Notes: generated by a model from the letters alone, not told the origin. A DNA stretch of 64,000 nucleotides from Aedes albopictus (GCF_035046485.1 NC_085137.1:377456706-377520705), one strand, 5' to 3'. Positions 1 through 12,744 are shown, counted from the stretch's first letter. Made by a program: numbers and translations.

Positions 1-484
1 TAAAAAAATCAACACTCAACTCAACTCAAAAAAATAACACTCAAACTCTGTCAGGAAGTTCTCAAATTTGTTCCCAAAATAACATAAGAAGAGACACTAT
101 GGGTCAATTTAATATTTGATGCAGGCTAGAAGCCTTTATTTGTAATTTCCTCTAGGAATGTAAATATAGTTAGAAACGAATCCAATAGAAACTTTTCTTG
201 AAATTCCACTTAGAACTTAATCATGTATCAGGGTAAATTATAAGGCATTTCCTTCAAAATATCATCTTCTTACAAGTTCTGTCTAAAACTTCTGTCGGAT
301 ATATATGACAGAATAGCCCAAGCTAACCTATTCCGGGAGAAGATGAGTACTTTATTTGAATTTTCTAATATGATTTAATTTTTCCAATTAACCTTACACA
401 ATCAAATGTCTTTGTAAAATATATTTAATTTCAAAACTAAGGATTATTAGTTGATCGAATTTGATGAAAAATGTTTTAGAAATC
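1..484. other. AT-rich sequence, nothing recognised
   Basis: No ORF with coding character, no repeat structure and no tRNA-like element is visible. If the LRR exon at 981-1513 belongs to a gene running leftwards, this would be intron. Confidence 0.5.
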
Positions 485-617
485 GTTCCATTAGTATTTT
501 GTATCGGTTTAGGGGAATTTCGATTTTTTCCCGGGATCCCGGGATATCCCGGGATTTGGAAAATAAAAATCCCGAATCCCGGGATTTTTCTCAGTCCGGG
601 AAACAAGACCCTCTAAA
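485..617. repeat. CCCGGGAT-rich hAT-like transposon end (partial)
   Basis: Several self-complementary CCCGGGAT units lie in about 100 bp (517-600). The right edge reads inward on the minus strand as TAGAGGGTCTTGTTTCCCGG, and TAGAG starts are common in hAT termini. No matching left end or target duplication was found, so this is a fragment or an old copy. The style resembles the TACCGGTA-rich element at 9051-9882. Confidence 0.35.
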
Positions 618-980
618 AATGAAGTTATGAACATTTGAATGAAAAATTATTTTGACCAACATATTACTGTACGGACAATTGTTTGATACACTGAAACAGC
701 AGACGGAATCGCAAAGTTACCACGTTCTGGTTGATGAACGGCACTTCTACGATTTTATCAACGTCAGGATCTTTCGTGTTGACTACTTTGACCACTTACT
801 ACGCTGACTGATTCAATTATTAATAAAAAAAAGTTCATGATGTTGCAATCGAAACATACATGACGACCCAGGATGCTACACCACTGATGGTATCTAGACA
901 TATCATCCGTAAAAGAACCTTTTCGAGTGGAAAATCCGAAAGCTTTTCTCGGCCGAATAATAACCATAAATTAATTTTAC
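618..980 (-). other. probable first intron of the LRR gene (part)
   Basis: Directly downstream, on the minus strand, of the donor at 979-980. It is AT-rich with no recognisable coding or repeat content. The intron would continue out of the window to the left. Confidence 0.35.
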
Positions 981-1513
981 CTACCCAACGAGCTTAACGA
1001 AGTTTCCTCTATGGCGGCCAAACTGCTATTGTGGATGGTAAGATGTCGAATATCGAGCGAGAGGAACACAAATCCCTGCAGTTTAGGCAGATTGTTATGT
1101 CGTAGCTTCAGATAGAAGATAATGGGATTCTTTCCTTTCAACGCGCTCATCGCCCTGGTAATGTGCTGCACGTCGGTCGCTTCGCACAGGATGTCCAGGC
1201 CATTCTTCTTCACCTGACACTGACACGGGCTGATTTCGCCCGCCTGAGGACATGTTTGCGGCGGATTGGATTGACCCGTGACCGGCGGCGTCAGGAGTTG
1301 TAGCACCACCAATACTAGGAAAACACTCCCCACCACTGTCGCTTGCAGTGCCGTCGCTAACCCTTGCCGGCATTGCTGGACTGGACAGCAGGACCGTCTT
1401 CTTCGTTGCCGACGGGTCGAGGTCTCTAGCGAAGCGACGCCAGTGGAGTTGACGACGGTGTCGGTGGTGGTCCTCGTTATCCTCGCTGTCCGGTGGACAC
1501 TCCCTGACGGCAT
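981..1513 (-). CDS. leucine-rich-repeat ectodomain protein, first coding exon
   Basis: Open frame of about 177 residues. Residues 1-53 form a long Arg/Thr/Ser-rich leader with a basic run (RRQRRRR, 34-40). Residues 54-75 are strongly hydrophobic (VVGSVFLVLVVLQLL), followed by a plausible signal cleavage near VTG-QS (80/81). An LRR N-terminal cap follows with Cys 88, 97, 99 and 110 in a C-x8-C-x-C-x10-C layout, then LRR-like sequence (FYLKLRHNNLPKLQGFVF, LDIRHLTIHNSSL). This fits secreted or membrane-anchored insect LRR proteins such as the chaoptin/connectin type, which act in cell adhesion or recognition; the specific orthologue was not identified. The frame hits a stop just past a consensus donor, AG/GTAAAA at 979-982, with an alternative G/GTAGGT four bases upstream, so the reading frame should splice to exons off the left edge. 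It is much more GC-rich than its surroundings. The start is the first ATG of the frame; the leader is unusually long, so a shorter start cannot be excluded. Confidence 0.72.
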
Positions 1514-2423
1514 CTTCCCGTGGGAGCCGTCTAGCGCTGTTTCTTCTTCTTCTTTCGAGACGACACGTTGATTACGTCAACATCTGCAATGGAGAGATAA
1601 GAGGGGTGCTTGGGTTAGAAAAATCGATTTCGAAAGTATGCACCATAACAACATTGCAATGATGTAGCCCAACTCTTTGTTATTTTATGCATAGCCACAA
1701 AAACACGGAAGAACCGCATCAAAATTCAATTTGCATCCCGCAGAAAAATTTAATACCATTCTCATACCGCCACCACAAATAAAATATTCATTCTTTCAAC
1801 ATCATACATACTGCATCGCAGCATACCCTTTCACATTGTTAGCGATGCGAGGGTCCGCCACTCCATCCAATTTCGTTTCTATTCATAAACCAAATCCTTT
1901 TCTACATTTTGTTCCGCTCCGAACACTGATTCCTGTATTTCGGCTTCACTCTTCCCGAACGTACCTAACTAGCATAGTTCATAGAAAGTCACCACCCACC
2001 GCACCGATTCCGAGGTCACGGTTGCGAAAATCCGTTCACAGAGTGTGATCACAGCAATTGTGCTTTTCGACTGGGTATCTAGGAGTAAAGCGCCCAAAGT
2101 GAACCAAGAGTGTTGAGTAGAACTCAGCTACAGTGAGAGAACCATACACGAAGAACAACATTTCAGGCATTCCGGATCCTCTCTTTCCCCCTGTGGAACA
2201 TTACCTGGGGGCGGAGTCAAAGTTGGTCAAACCGTTTGAGTAGTGTGTAGGGTGTGTAACGTAGATTTTAATTGAAAGATTAAATTTAGGGTAATTCGCT
2301 AATGTTGAATGTTGAACAGTTTCTGAAAATTTTATTTCAAATCTAACTTAAGTAATTTTCGCTCAACGTAAACGTATGTTGTAGAAGCGTATACATGTGT
2401 GTCACGATATTACTCCAATTAAG
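1514..2423. other. upstream region of the LRR exon; no gene seen
   Basis: This would hold the 5' UTR and promoter of the minus-strand LRR exon. No clear TATA box or initiator could be assigned. An open frame at 1731-2048 on the plus strand lacks coding character. No repeat structure was seen. Confidence 0.4.
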
Positions 2424-2425
2424 TA

Positions 2426-3774
2426 AGGTACCCCGGGGCAAGTGAGAATCGGGGGCAAGTGAGACCTATAGCTGGTATTTTTTCTATTATTTATTTTTAA
2501 GACTAACATTCTTCATGGAAAACATAGGTATCACATCTACGGATACTTTGAATACAAAAAATGTTATTGTTTCAACCATAAAGAGATCATATACGTTATT
2601 GTTGTTTATATGTAATTTTCAATTCACTAGGTGAGATTGACGTGCTCTACTACATTCGTCGTTTAAAAAAAGATTTGTCATTCTACAAATACTTTTTCGG
2701 TTTCAGGATAGTATTTGGAGTTCTTGCAAATGATTTCAAGCGAAAAAGCTGTATTTTGTTTTTATTTATTACCTTTAGTTTACTGCTCTCACTTGCCCCA
2801 GTGCATTTCGCTATCTGGGGTAAGTGGGACCTATGAGAATAAACAAACACAATTTTAAGGGTTCATCTCGCCTTGTCCAGCCTAAGATAAAATTAGCACG
2901 AAAGTCAACAAAAATTGACGTGTTAAGTAATCTACTGTTGAATTATAATTGATTACCTCTATTTAGATGATGAAATTCTTGTTAAAAATGGTTAAACCTT
3001 GGGTAAAACGAAAAAAAAAAACCAAAAGCATGTATTTTTTTTAGTTTTTCTCTAAATATCTTCCATTATTTTTTTCACTTTACGCTGCATAATGAATTCT
3101 TTTGAACATTCAGAAACCGTTCATAAAAAATAAAATAGAGAAATGACTTTTTCAAAATTCATGATTTAATAAACTCATTATTTAATGATCGTAAGATTAT
3201 GTAAGGGAGAAGATATTACTGAAAATCTCGAAACCCTAGATTTACTTTTTGCAAGATTCATCAACTATATAATATAGAGACCAAGTTTCGAAATCTTTTG
3301 TCTCTTCACTTTACGGCGCTTTTTGTATAGAAAAAACAATTTATTTTGCATGAGCTGCTAGAGTTGATTCAAGTTTTTTTCCCCAGCGATTTTTTATGTG
3401 TTACGTAATTTATGCACGATACCTTAAACCTCTTCTTATTTTAATCTCTTAACATAGTCATTCATATAAGGGATTTATGATTTATGTTACCTTATTTGCT
3501 GCAACTTATATTAAGCCCTTTGAACAAAAACTCTGAATAGGTCCCACTTGCCCCGTGAAACGCAGTAAATGAAAATCTGCTACATTTTTCATTATATGCA
3601 TAATATATGGAATGTAAAAATTTTGAAACAGTTTTAATGCACGTTAATAAGTACAAATATACCAACAACGTCTTTTGGGTTCATTGGAATTATTAAAAAA
3701 AATGTGTTCTGAAATTTTTGGCATGACAAAACCAAATTAGCATTTTTTTAGGTCCCACTTGCCCCGGGGTACCT
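2426..3774. mobile_element. TA-flanked terminal-inverted-repeat element, non-autonomous
   Basis: The left end AGGTACCCCGGGGCAAGTG is mirrored at the right end (3751-3774), and both are flanked by TA (2424-2425, 3775-3776). Internal copies of the CCCACTTGCCCC motif occur near 2790, 2815 and 3541, so the motif is reiterated inside. The interior is AT-rich without a transposase ORF. TA flanks suit a Tc1/mariner-like or other TA-specific MITE; the family was not identified. Confidence 0.65.
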
Positions 3775-3776
3775 TA

Positions 3777-4110
3777 ACAGAATAATACATATTTCATGTC
3801 CAAAATATTGATAACAAATTTTGTACCGCTGATGACACGAAAACTGCACAACTCTTAGGATTAATTTTAAGAAATTGCTGTTAACAAATAAACTTTGCTG
3901 GCAAATCAACCACAAATATCAAAGTCACACCATAGTTACAAGAACTGGAAGGATGTCCTTAACAGCTTGGCATTGCTTAAAATCACATTGTCATTATAAT
4001 TTATTTTGAAAAAAAAAATTCGTTACACACTATCATTATGCATCTAGGATCCAATTGTTAAACACTTGGATAACCTACGATGTTAGCATTACTATCACAT
4101 TTTTTTTCCA
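3777..4110. other. AT-rich spacer, nothing recognised
   Basis: No ORF or repeat structure that I can support. Confidence 0.4.
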
Positions 4111-4126
4111 CTTTACCTAATCTTGC

Positions 4127-4395
4127 ATGTCATGGGGTTTCGAGGGCGTTCCAGGGGTGTTCCAGGGGTACTGTAGAGGGCTTCAGCAAGGTTCCAGGGG
4201 TTTTCAATGGGTTTCAAATGCGTTTCAGAAGTGTTCCAGAGGTGGTCCCAGGAGTATTTCAGGGCCTTCCAGCGGAATACGGGAGCGATCCACGGATTTG
4301 CAAGGGATTTCAGGGTCGTTGCAGGGGTGTTGCAGGGTTGAGTGGGTCACATGGGTATCCAGTAGTGTTTCAGGGCCTTTCAAAGGCTTCTTTTC
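4127..4395 (+). repeat. degenerate CAGGGGTNTT minisatellite
   Basis: Imperfect short units of the form GTTCCAGGGGTGTTCCAGGGGT run for about 270 bp. Gly/Pro/Phe-rich translations in two frames come from the repeat and are not evidence of a gene. Similar G-rich units recur at 62690-63310. Confidence 0.6.
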
Positions 4396-4440
4396 TTAAA
4401 TAGTCAAATCTTTTCAGTCATTTTTTGCATCTAGTCATGT

Positions 4441-4503
4441 TTAACCTTCCTTTTGTATCACGTTGGCAGCAGATCGCTGACGTAGTGTACGGTTTGGGTC
4501 AAC
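4441..4503 (-). repeat. truncated copy of the TTAA-flanked 83-bp MITE
   Basis: Begins TTAACCTTCC and matches, over about 63 bp, the inverted copy of the complete MITE at 19732-19814, including the shared core GCTGACGTAGTG and GGTTTGGGTCA. The far end has diverged or been lost. Confidence 0.55.
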
Positions 4504-4727
4504 TAGAACTCCCTTCAAATGAGAAGCGATGAATTTTCACACAAATGACTAACTGGCCACAAAACACGAAAAACCCGGAAAATCCGCCAGAGTGAAAATT
4601 TATCGGGTGTCGAGTCAAAGTCGGGTAAAATTTTATCGAATATTGGACCACTGTTGAACCCACATCAGATAACTGTAGGGACTATGATGGATTTGGTGGC
4701 CAAAATAAAAACAGATCAATGACACTA

Positions 4728-5315
4728 GTTTACAAAATAAAACGAAAGCCGTGAGCTTCTGTCAACGACCAAAATTTTTGAAGCATAATTTAGCGCTGAT
4801 TTCTAAACCGTGCTTCAAAAAAAAATAAAGTAGGACAGTTTTTGAGTTTAAGCTTAATATCGAGTTTTACAACTTTTTAATATATGGAATTTCATAAAAT
4901 TCAATTATCTCGCGTTTTGTTCAACCAATTTTATATCATTTTCCATAAATTGAAAGCTGAATATAATACCATTCGATCATCTGAATGCAGGTTTTGCGTC
5001 AGGTTGATGAAATTCAAGATATTGACGAGTTTTGGGGACGATCTTCTTAAATTTTAGCAAAATTTCCAAAAATATATGAAGAAATGTATTTTTTCCACAA
5101 GAAAAAAACAATTTAAAAAATCTTTCTAATCGATTATTTGTCATATCATATGTAGGTGAGATACAGTAAAAAATTCAACTCAATCGGAGCATTAATTACG
5201 GAGAATGAGATGTATGAAGTGAGCGACTTTGCTTAAAAATAGAACAAAAATCAATTTCAAATCATCAACCTTGTATGGAAAGTCGAAAAAATTTCCGCTC
5301 TACTGTATTTTTTTC
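4728..5315 (+). repeat. dispersed 590-bp repeat, copy 1
   Basis: Aligns over its whole length, in inverted orientation, with 28025-28610. One edge reads TTTACAAAATAAAACGAAAG and the other TTTCCGCTCTACTGTA. No terminal inverted repeat and no ORF were seen. The class is unknown; a solo LTR or half of a larger TA/CAGTAG-ended transposon are possibilities. Confidence 0.6.
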
Positions 5316-8300
5316 CTTCACGTTTTCGATCATCAGCTTACCGAGTTCCAGAATGCTGTAAACTAGTGTGATAGGTTTATGTCGGGTTATATGTCATCAA
5401 TTACTAGCAAAGCTTGAATCGTTCAACAATTAGCGAGAACCATTAGGATGAGCTAGTTTAAGGAAGTGTTCAACATTTGGGTAACAGACTTTTGTATGTT
5501 CTATTTACTCTTAGAAAATGGAATTTAAGGGAATAGGTACATAATCAATGGGAAGTATAAGGAATAAGTGAATGACTACACTCCACTGGATATTCTTCAA
5601 CTAAAGTGGAATTATGCACGGAAAAACAAACGAAAACAAAAATTCCAGTACTAATCGTTCAACAATTGTCGAATTACGAACATACTCTTATTAGTCCTAC
5701 ACATTAATATTCATTTTGTTTGAAATTGAATACGTCATTGATTTTTCGCCGTTTTTATCTTGGCTTATGGGAGTTTATGGGAATTCGTCCATAAAAAAAA
5801 ACACAAGAAACAAAACAAGTAGGGGTCGAGAACTTTTTTGAGCAGGGTGAAAATGGGAGCACATTGCATTAAAATAAAAACGAGTGATCTATTGAGCCTT
5901 GAAATAAATAGAGTCAGTAACTAAATCAAACCGTCAGAGTATCGATGGAATTATAGGCGTAACCGCGAGCATACCAAAATTCAATTGAGTAAAAAAAGGA
6001 TTTCGCGTGCATCTTATAATGACTACAAATAAGGAATATTTTCCTGTATCAACCTTCAATGTTAAATTTTTACAATACAATCTATTCTATAACTTACTCC
6101 CCTTCACTAGCAGTGAGAAAGAGCCAGTCGGTAGTAGCAAACAAAGCTGGATTGGTAGAGACTTTCTCGGTAAACATAGTAGCACCATAAACAATGGGGC
6201 GGGCTCAACTTTCAACCGAAATGAAATTTTTGTTGTCGCAGAAGCTCAACGGTATAAACAAAAGATTGAATCTCTTCTAAGCTTTGCTTATATTGGACGA
6301 TGCTTTATGCTAATCAGCTGGGTATTATTATTTACGTTAATGAAACCCTATTGAAATTGAATATGTTGTCATTATCATACTATGACGAGATAGTTATAGG
6401 AGTAAACTCAGCTTTTACAGGGTGTGGCAGGAAAAAAAATGCGACAATTTAAGGCCACTACTACAGGGATTTATTTGTGATTCAAACTTAAAACAACGTA
6501 AACCGAGCGAATGAATATCAATTTAGTGCGCCAAATGGTCATAATATTAAATGGCTTTTAAGGTAGGAATTTTTAATTCATTTGAGTAAAAATCTTCAAT
6601 ATCCTAATTATAAAATAAATAGATTTACATTCTAGGTAAAATAAACACATTTATCGATAATGTCTTAGAGAAAATAAAATATGTTTTTTTTTTAATAGGG
6701 GAACTTACGTTTTTTCGTCAGTTTTGTTCTCTTCGTCATGGGGGCTTTTTTTAAACCCTCAAATCCTTCTCAAGCATACTGAGTTATATGCCTAAATTTC
6801 AGGGTATTTGGTTCACTAAAAAACTCATGATGAAGATAACAACCAGTTAGTAATACCCTTAGTCGCAATATGCAATTTTGGATTAAATTTGAGTTTTAAC
6901 CTTAATCTGAAAATCTGAAAAACAAAATCATATCCCAGGTAATCGCCAAGCATTTGAATAAGCCGTATTTCTGTTCTATAGTTGCATTCAATACGCTTAC
7001 TGCCGTATTGTATCAGTTTGACTGCTTAACTGTCATATATCAGCAATTGAAATGCAACTTAAAATCTGATAGCAGTTTTGTAGCATTTCAAATGCACGGT
7101 ATGTTTTGGTTAACACTGTTTTGGTTAACTGCTACTATATTTCCATAAAACTGCTTAGTGAAATGAGTGATGCCAAACCCACAAGACATTTCCACTTTCT
7201 AATTTACGTGCCTCGGCTGCAGAAGCCATTATCGTTCACATGTCCTATCAAATCATTTGTAGCAACGAATGAAAAAAAAAAAAACAATGGAAAAAGATGC
7301 TTTGGCAAATACATTCCATGGTCAGTTTCCATTGTTCGATTTAATTTATCAGCACATGCCGAATCCATTGCGTAACGAAGCAACTGCCGGTGTAATGTTC
7401 AAGCCTAAAATACACCAAAAATCCAACGCACATAATCTAACCATCTATAGCTTACCCTGTAACGCGACTCAGCGCCATCGTTAACCCGAGGGTCGAGGGA
7501 TCAAATCCGTCGAAATCAGTAAAAACAACAGCATATAGTGCTGAATTAATGCCATTTTAGTTGCTTATTGGTTACCTGGGTACATTGAACCATTCACACA
7601 TAGAAAGTTTCTCCTTTAGAAGCTATTGTCTATAAAAAAAAAAGTTAGCGGCTTAAATGCAAGTAATTTCAGTAACAGCGCTAATAGGCAATAAACGTAT
7701 TTTGTTGCAACCATTTTTCGATAGTATAGTTATGACATTTACCTTAAATATTCGAAAACTGGTCTAGCCGCATAAGTTTTGCATTTACCATATTCTCAGG
7801 ATCAGCTATTAAAATGAGCTATAGGTGATTGAATTTAGGACGAAATGACATTTTCAGCACTGATTATAACTCTACTGCTCGAAAAACAATGTGCCACTAA
7901 GCTATTATATCAAAGTAATTTTCACAAAAAAAATCAAGTGGAATTCTTCCGAAAAAAAAAACAAAAACGTTAAATTTGTTACAAGAAACTGTAGTACAAC
8001 GCGATCGTTCGCAAATAAAACATCAAGCAATCACAACTTTAACATGAACGCACCATTGGCTGTTGAGTAAAAATATCACATATGGTCGTAGCACGAAATC
8101 AGAAATCAGTTTAAACGGAGGGAGTTCACCTAAATCCAAAAATTTCAAATCAATGAAAACCTTACTAGAAAAAAAAAACAACCGCAACGCGAGCATAAGA
8201 TATTGGGAGGAAGTTCAAGGGTTTCAAATGCATAACATATCATCAATATTCATTTAAGGTATTTCTTGGCAATTCTCTTTAAGGATTCTTCTAAGCTCGA

Positions 8301-9042
8301 AAGTTTGAAAGAAATACTAGAATTCATTCATGAATGAAAAAAAAGACACGGAAACCGTTCTCAGTTAAAAAGGTTTACAGACTGAACGAAACACTAGACA
8401 AAGAACACACGGAGTTTGCATCAGTAGATACGCAGAAGTAACCATTCTTACGAAAATTATCATCGCTCGGAGCGAAAATTGAACCCTCACCCTATAGCAT
8501 GGCATGATTAGAAGTTTCCCAAATAACAATTCAGAACCACTAATAAGCATGCCATTTTAACAAGTGTTCTATAAAAGCGCCGACAGTTGAACAAGAGTAT
8601 GTCTTGAAGCGAAAACAGCACTTTTGTTCATCAAATTTTTGTTAATTGAACAACTAATAGAACATTCACATATGTAAACATGGTTGTTGATTAGAAGCCT
8701 AATAAGAGCATCTGCGGCTACATATTATTTGACATCAAACAAGAGCCTTACAACATCTCTAAATCATTAAATCACTTTTCAAACAATATCACGACTCACC
8801 TTTCACACTACACTGACCAACGGCAGCAAAACTACTGAGCTTGAAAATGGCAGCTGGCTCCTCTAATTAGCAGCGTCGAGAAGTTTTCCCTCTGATGGTT
8901 TCTTCATCGTGACACGGCATCAACCTATCAATTTCGACCGGGTTCAGGATCCTCTTTTTTTTTCAAAAGATTCACAAGGAGATAACATATTTTTCTTCCG
9001 TACACGAAATTGAAGTTCCGAACACAAAGAACGACTAACTTT
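5316..9042. other. unique AT-rich sequence with possible relic MITE
   Basis: No gene recognised in 3.7 kb; the open frames lack coding character. A weak 10-bp inverted pair, CCCAGGTAAT near 6937 and GGTTACCTGGG near 7571, may be a relic MITE. A tRNA-like B-box (GGGATCAAATCC) at about 7497-7508 may be a decayed SINE. Confidence 0.3.
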
Positions 9043-9050
9043 ATTGGGTG

Positions 9051-9882
9051 TAGGGGTCGAAGTACCGACCACTTTTGACGAGTACCGGTATTTCGGTACT
9101 AGCGCATCCAGTACCGGTAGTACCGGTAAAATACCGATACTGGTAGATATTCGCTACAGCCCCAAAACCCTAAAGGCAATGATAGCGGAATTGTAATGGA
9201 AGAGGAACCGATTCAAGCTGAGTAATCCAAGCAACAATCTGAGAACCAGTTTGCCTTCAAAAGGCTTTGAGAATATCCAGCCAACAAGCATGCGTTTATC
9301 CATACTGGCTGTACCGGATTCGTTCCTCTTCCGTTTTGCTATCTTGGCATTTGCACCTTAATATTAAAGATATGTAGCTTCAATTCAGTTTATTTTAATT
9401 AATTTAATTGAGTTATATTAAATTATATAGATTCAGTTCACATTCTTCTAATAGAAACTTGCCATGTCCCCTCAGCCTAATTAGAAGGAATCTAAGGATC
9501 TACTTTGCATCAAAATTTGAAGCTTGAGATTTAACATGTTCAACAGAACAATTATACATTTAATACGCATTTACTGTAGTTATCTGAGAAATATGGCAAA
9601 AGATTGTAAAATCTAATTGTATAGTATGTTTTTAAATTTATAAAATATATTTTGTTAAATTTTCCCGATAAGGGACAAGTACAAACATGTTTTACTACCA
9701 GTTTGGAATATTCAAACATTAGTTAATTTATTACCAATGTCTTATATTCAGTATTTAAGTATTGATTTTCCAGTACCGAAAGTACCGGTACTAGGGGTTG
9801 CTCAGTACCGGTATTTTCGGTACCGAAAATCGGCCGGTAGTACCGGTATTTCGGTACCGGTACTACCGGTACTACATCCCTA
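9051..9882. mobile_element. hAT-like non-autonomous element rich in TACCGGTA
   Basis: Exact 8-bp direct repeats ATTGGGTG flank it (9043-9050 and 9883-9890). The termini start TAGGG at both ends (TAGGGGTCGAAGTACC against TAGGGATGTAGTACC). Subterminal clusters of TACCGGTA/GGTACCGG lie at 9065-9155 and 9772-9880; the middle is AT-rich with no transposase. The 8-bp duplication and TAGGG ends are typical of hAT elements. Confidence 0.75.
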
Positions 9883-9890
9883 ATTGGGTG

Positions 9891-11740
9891 TGAGATATGA
9901 AAATATGTTTGAAAAGTCACAAAACTTGCAAAACAACACCGCACCGTAGCTAAGTGACCATACAGCTACTATTAAGCTACAGTAGCGCTGCTGATGATCA
10001 AAGCTTGCTTAAAACTTTATTTACACGAATAAACTTTGCGGACATGATTAATCAAACATTGATCAGCTTCAGTGTTGATGTAAACAATTAGTCGAATAAC
10101 AAAACTTAAGCGATGTTTAAGCAACGCATGAACGGCAGCGCATTCGGATCAATGTTTAAATACTGTTTCAAATCTTCCAATCCATGTAGTCCTGATTGGA
10201 GAAGAGCAGATGCAGACGGCAGTGAAGTAGTAGGTCCCGAGTTTGAGTCTTGTCATCGATGTGAGTTCTATCGAAAAATGTGATTGAAATGTGTTAATAT
10301 GTATAGGTAAATATGGCCATAATTAGTAGAGTGGGTCAACGTTGAAAATTCATCCAAAATTCTTTTAGTAAATATATTTTAGAATCATTTAAGATTTTTC
10401 CTAAGAAATTCTTAATATACTACTGAAAATTTTACTTGATTTATTTTGAAAGAAATCGCTAGATCCATTTCTGAAGAAAGTTTGCCAATTATTGGTTTTA
10501 TTTTTAAACAACTACTGAAAATGTTCGTGAATAAAATCTGGAATCTTAATGCAAATCCTAGCAAAGCAGTGTCTACGTATTAGCATACTGTTATGAATAA
10601 ATCGACAATTATTGAATAAGAGATTTTCTTGTCATTTATGATGGAATGCACGAAAATTGTCCAGAGACCGAGATATAAAAAATATTTCTGCTATTAAATT
10701 TAATTATCAAAATTTCGGCCCGTCATACCAGAAACGACATTAAAACACCCTAAACAGCATTGCCTGCTTGAATGGCTTCTCGTTTTCCGGCATAGCGAGC
10801 ATGTGAGGCCCTAGGTACGCTAAGAATACATTAACTACCATCTACTACCATTACCCTTTTGCTTGTTGACATTCAGAACAGAAACATTTCTACAATCATG
10901 CTAAAAAGGTAATATCACAAGCATTCAGATTGAATGCGTGCCACACTAGACCGTCACACAATACTTCATGGAACATAAATCTCAACATATCATCAGCACA
11001 CGAATGGAATGAAAAGCTACCAAAATGTTACGATTCTTATAAATCCAGTCGTTTCCACTCATGTCTCCAGCTGTCAACCGACCAAGTTGACATTCGTCTA
11101 ACGTCTAACGAGAATGAAATCCCATCACTTGTCACATTGGCCGTATTCTTCGTCGTCGTCGTCGTCGTCGTCGCCGAAAGCTCTATGTCAGGCTCATTAC
11201 GTGCGTATTTCCACCACCAACTCGACAATCGGATTTAGAGGTAAAGCCAGACAGCTGAAAGGAACGCAGCACGCGTTTGCTTGCGGTGGTGGTGGTGGGT
11301 GAAGCTTTTGCCTTTGAGTTAGAGTCTGATCCTAGTTGACAAACAGGAGACAAAATGGGATTAGATAGGGCTCTCTATTTGCGTGTTCGTTATTCTTTCA
11401 TCCGGGCCATTCTTCCGGTCTAGCGGTTTTCTCGGTATATGAATCGTGCGCTCCACATGAATCAGATGGCTGTCCTTATTTGATTTTTTTTATGTTTATG
11501 TGATGCAATGATATTTCTCTGGAATGAATAATTCATATAGTGGTGATCTGTAGGAACAGATTCATCTTGGCTTAATCCGATTTCCTATTCTGAAGGAATG
11601 ACTATCATGCCTTCCAGCAAATACTTCCTCAACATTTACATTTTTTCTTTCTTTTCATAATACTGCATTCAAAATGAGAAAAACACTGCATTGGGCTCTA
11701 TTTTGCACTTCTCTATAGTATTATCAATTGCTTTTTCTAG
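9891..11740. other. mostly unique sequence; short (GTC)n tract
   Basis: No supported gene. A trinucleotide run CGTCGTCGTCGTCGTC lies at about 11151-11175 and a short GGT run at about 11285-11298. ORFs over these tracts come from the repeats. Confidence 0.4.
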
Positions 11741-11918
11741 CGGAGCGGACCTGGTGTGATGGTTAGAACACGTGACTATCACGCCGAGGACCTGGGATCG
11801 AATCCCACTCCCGAAAAACTCACAAATTGTGAGTTCTTCCTTCGGAAGGGAAGTAAAGCGTGGGTCCCGAGATGAACTAGCCTGAGACTAAAAATCTCGT
11901 TAACACAGATAAAAAAAA
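11741..11918 (+). mobile_element. tRNA-derived SINE, Feilai-like
   Basis: Begins CGGAGCGGACCTGGTGTGAT. It has an A-box-like segment (TGGTGTGATGGTTAGAACA), a B-box (GGATCGAATCCC) and a short A-rich tail after GTTAACACAGAT. Two further copies lie at 48371-48502 and 53188-53298. The tRNA-like head and the mosquito context match the published description of Feilai; the name is from memory, not a search. Confidence 0.75.
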
Positions 11919-12740
11919 TTCTTAATACAATTACTTTTCTGTCTATGGATTCATGTGACATGCAGAGCAGAACAAAGTTAACCATACTCATAGTAGTTGC
12001 TACTCCGTGATTGACCAGAACAATCGAAGTTGCACAGAGATCCAATGAATGGTGCTTGGGACAAGCTACACACTTTCAATGTGCACAATTTGAAAGTTCA
12101 ATATTTTAAAGCCAATAACGGCGCCGTATTTTAACTTAAATGCTAATTCTACACTGCCTTTGGAAGGTGATATGATCCACTAGTTATATGAAAATACACG
12201 ACACGGTCTTAATTCCGATTATGATTTGTTTGGTTGCGATGGTAAGGCTAATGCACATACGTCAACGATCGTTCTATATTAAACGCGTCACCACATTAAT
12301 TATTTACACAACCGATATGATTTCGCATTCAATATTCGCGTCCCCATCTCCCTACCGGGAAAACCGACCGACTCACGGAAATAGTCGCGCGTTTTCCACA
12401 GTATTGAACTAAGAGTATACGGAAAATAAACTTTCAAGCTTATATAGCTATTTCGAAATATGTATTTTACTAAGAGTAGTCCCATGTGTTACATTTTTAT
12501 CGCTTCAATATTAGGCCTGCACCAGAGCTACAAGATTAGTTTGCAGATATAACAGACTCCAGGAGTCCTCATGAAAACGCATTGGCGAAATTACCCCAAC
12601 TTCTTCTAGTATGTAAAGAAAAAAAACTTGGAATGATCTCACCCAGTTCCATGTCGTCGGATGACCACAACCACTCCTTAACTCCTTCGATTTTCTGCAA
12701 TACTGTTTGCTACTGTTTTTATCACTTCACGAAGAAAGAC
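11919..12740. other. AT-rich sequence; short SINE-tail-like piece
   Basis: The segment 11990-12055 contains CTACTCCGTGATTGACCAGA, resembling the distal part of the SINE at 50510-51133. Nothing else was recognised; the open frames at 12188-12485 lack coding character. Confidence 0.35.
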
Positions 12741-12744
12741 AATG

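Noticed and set aside
977..979. In-frame stop as the true end of the LRR protein
   Set aside because: It lies immediately after a consensus splice donor, and the LRR domain is cut off after its first repeats.
4080..4403. Gly/Phe/Pro-rich collagen-like ORFs of 90 and 107 codons
   Set aside because: Produced by the CAGGGGT minisatellite; two frames are open because the repeat lacks stops.
11114..11302. Ser-rich ORF over the (GTC)n run
   Set aside because: Trinucleotide repeat translation; no flanking coding signal.
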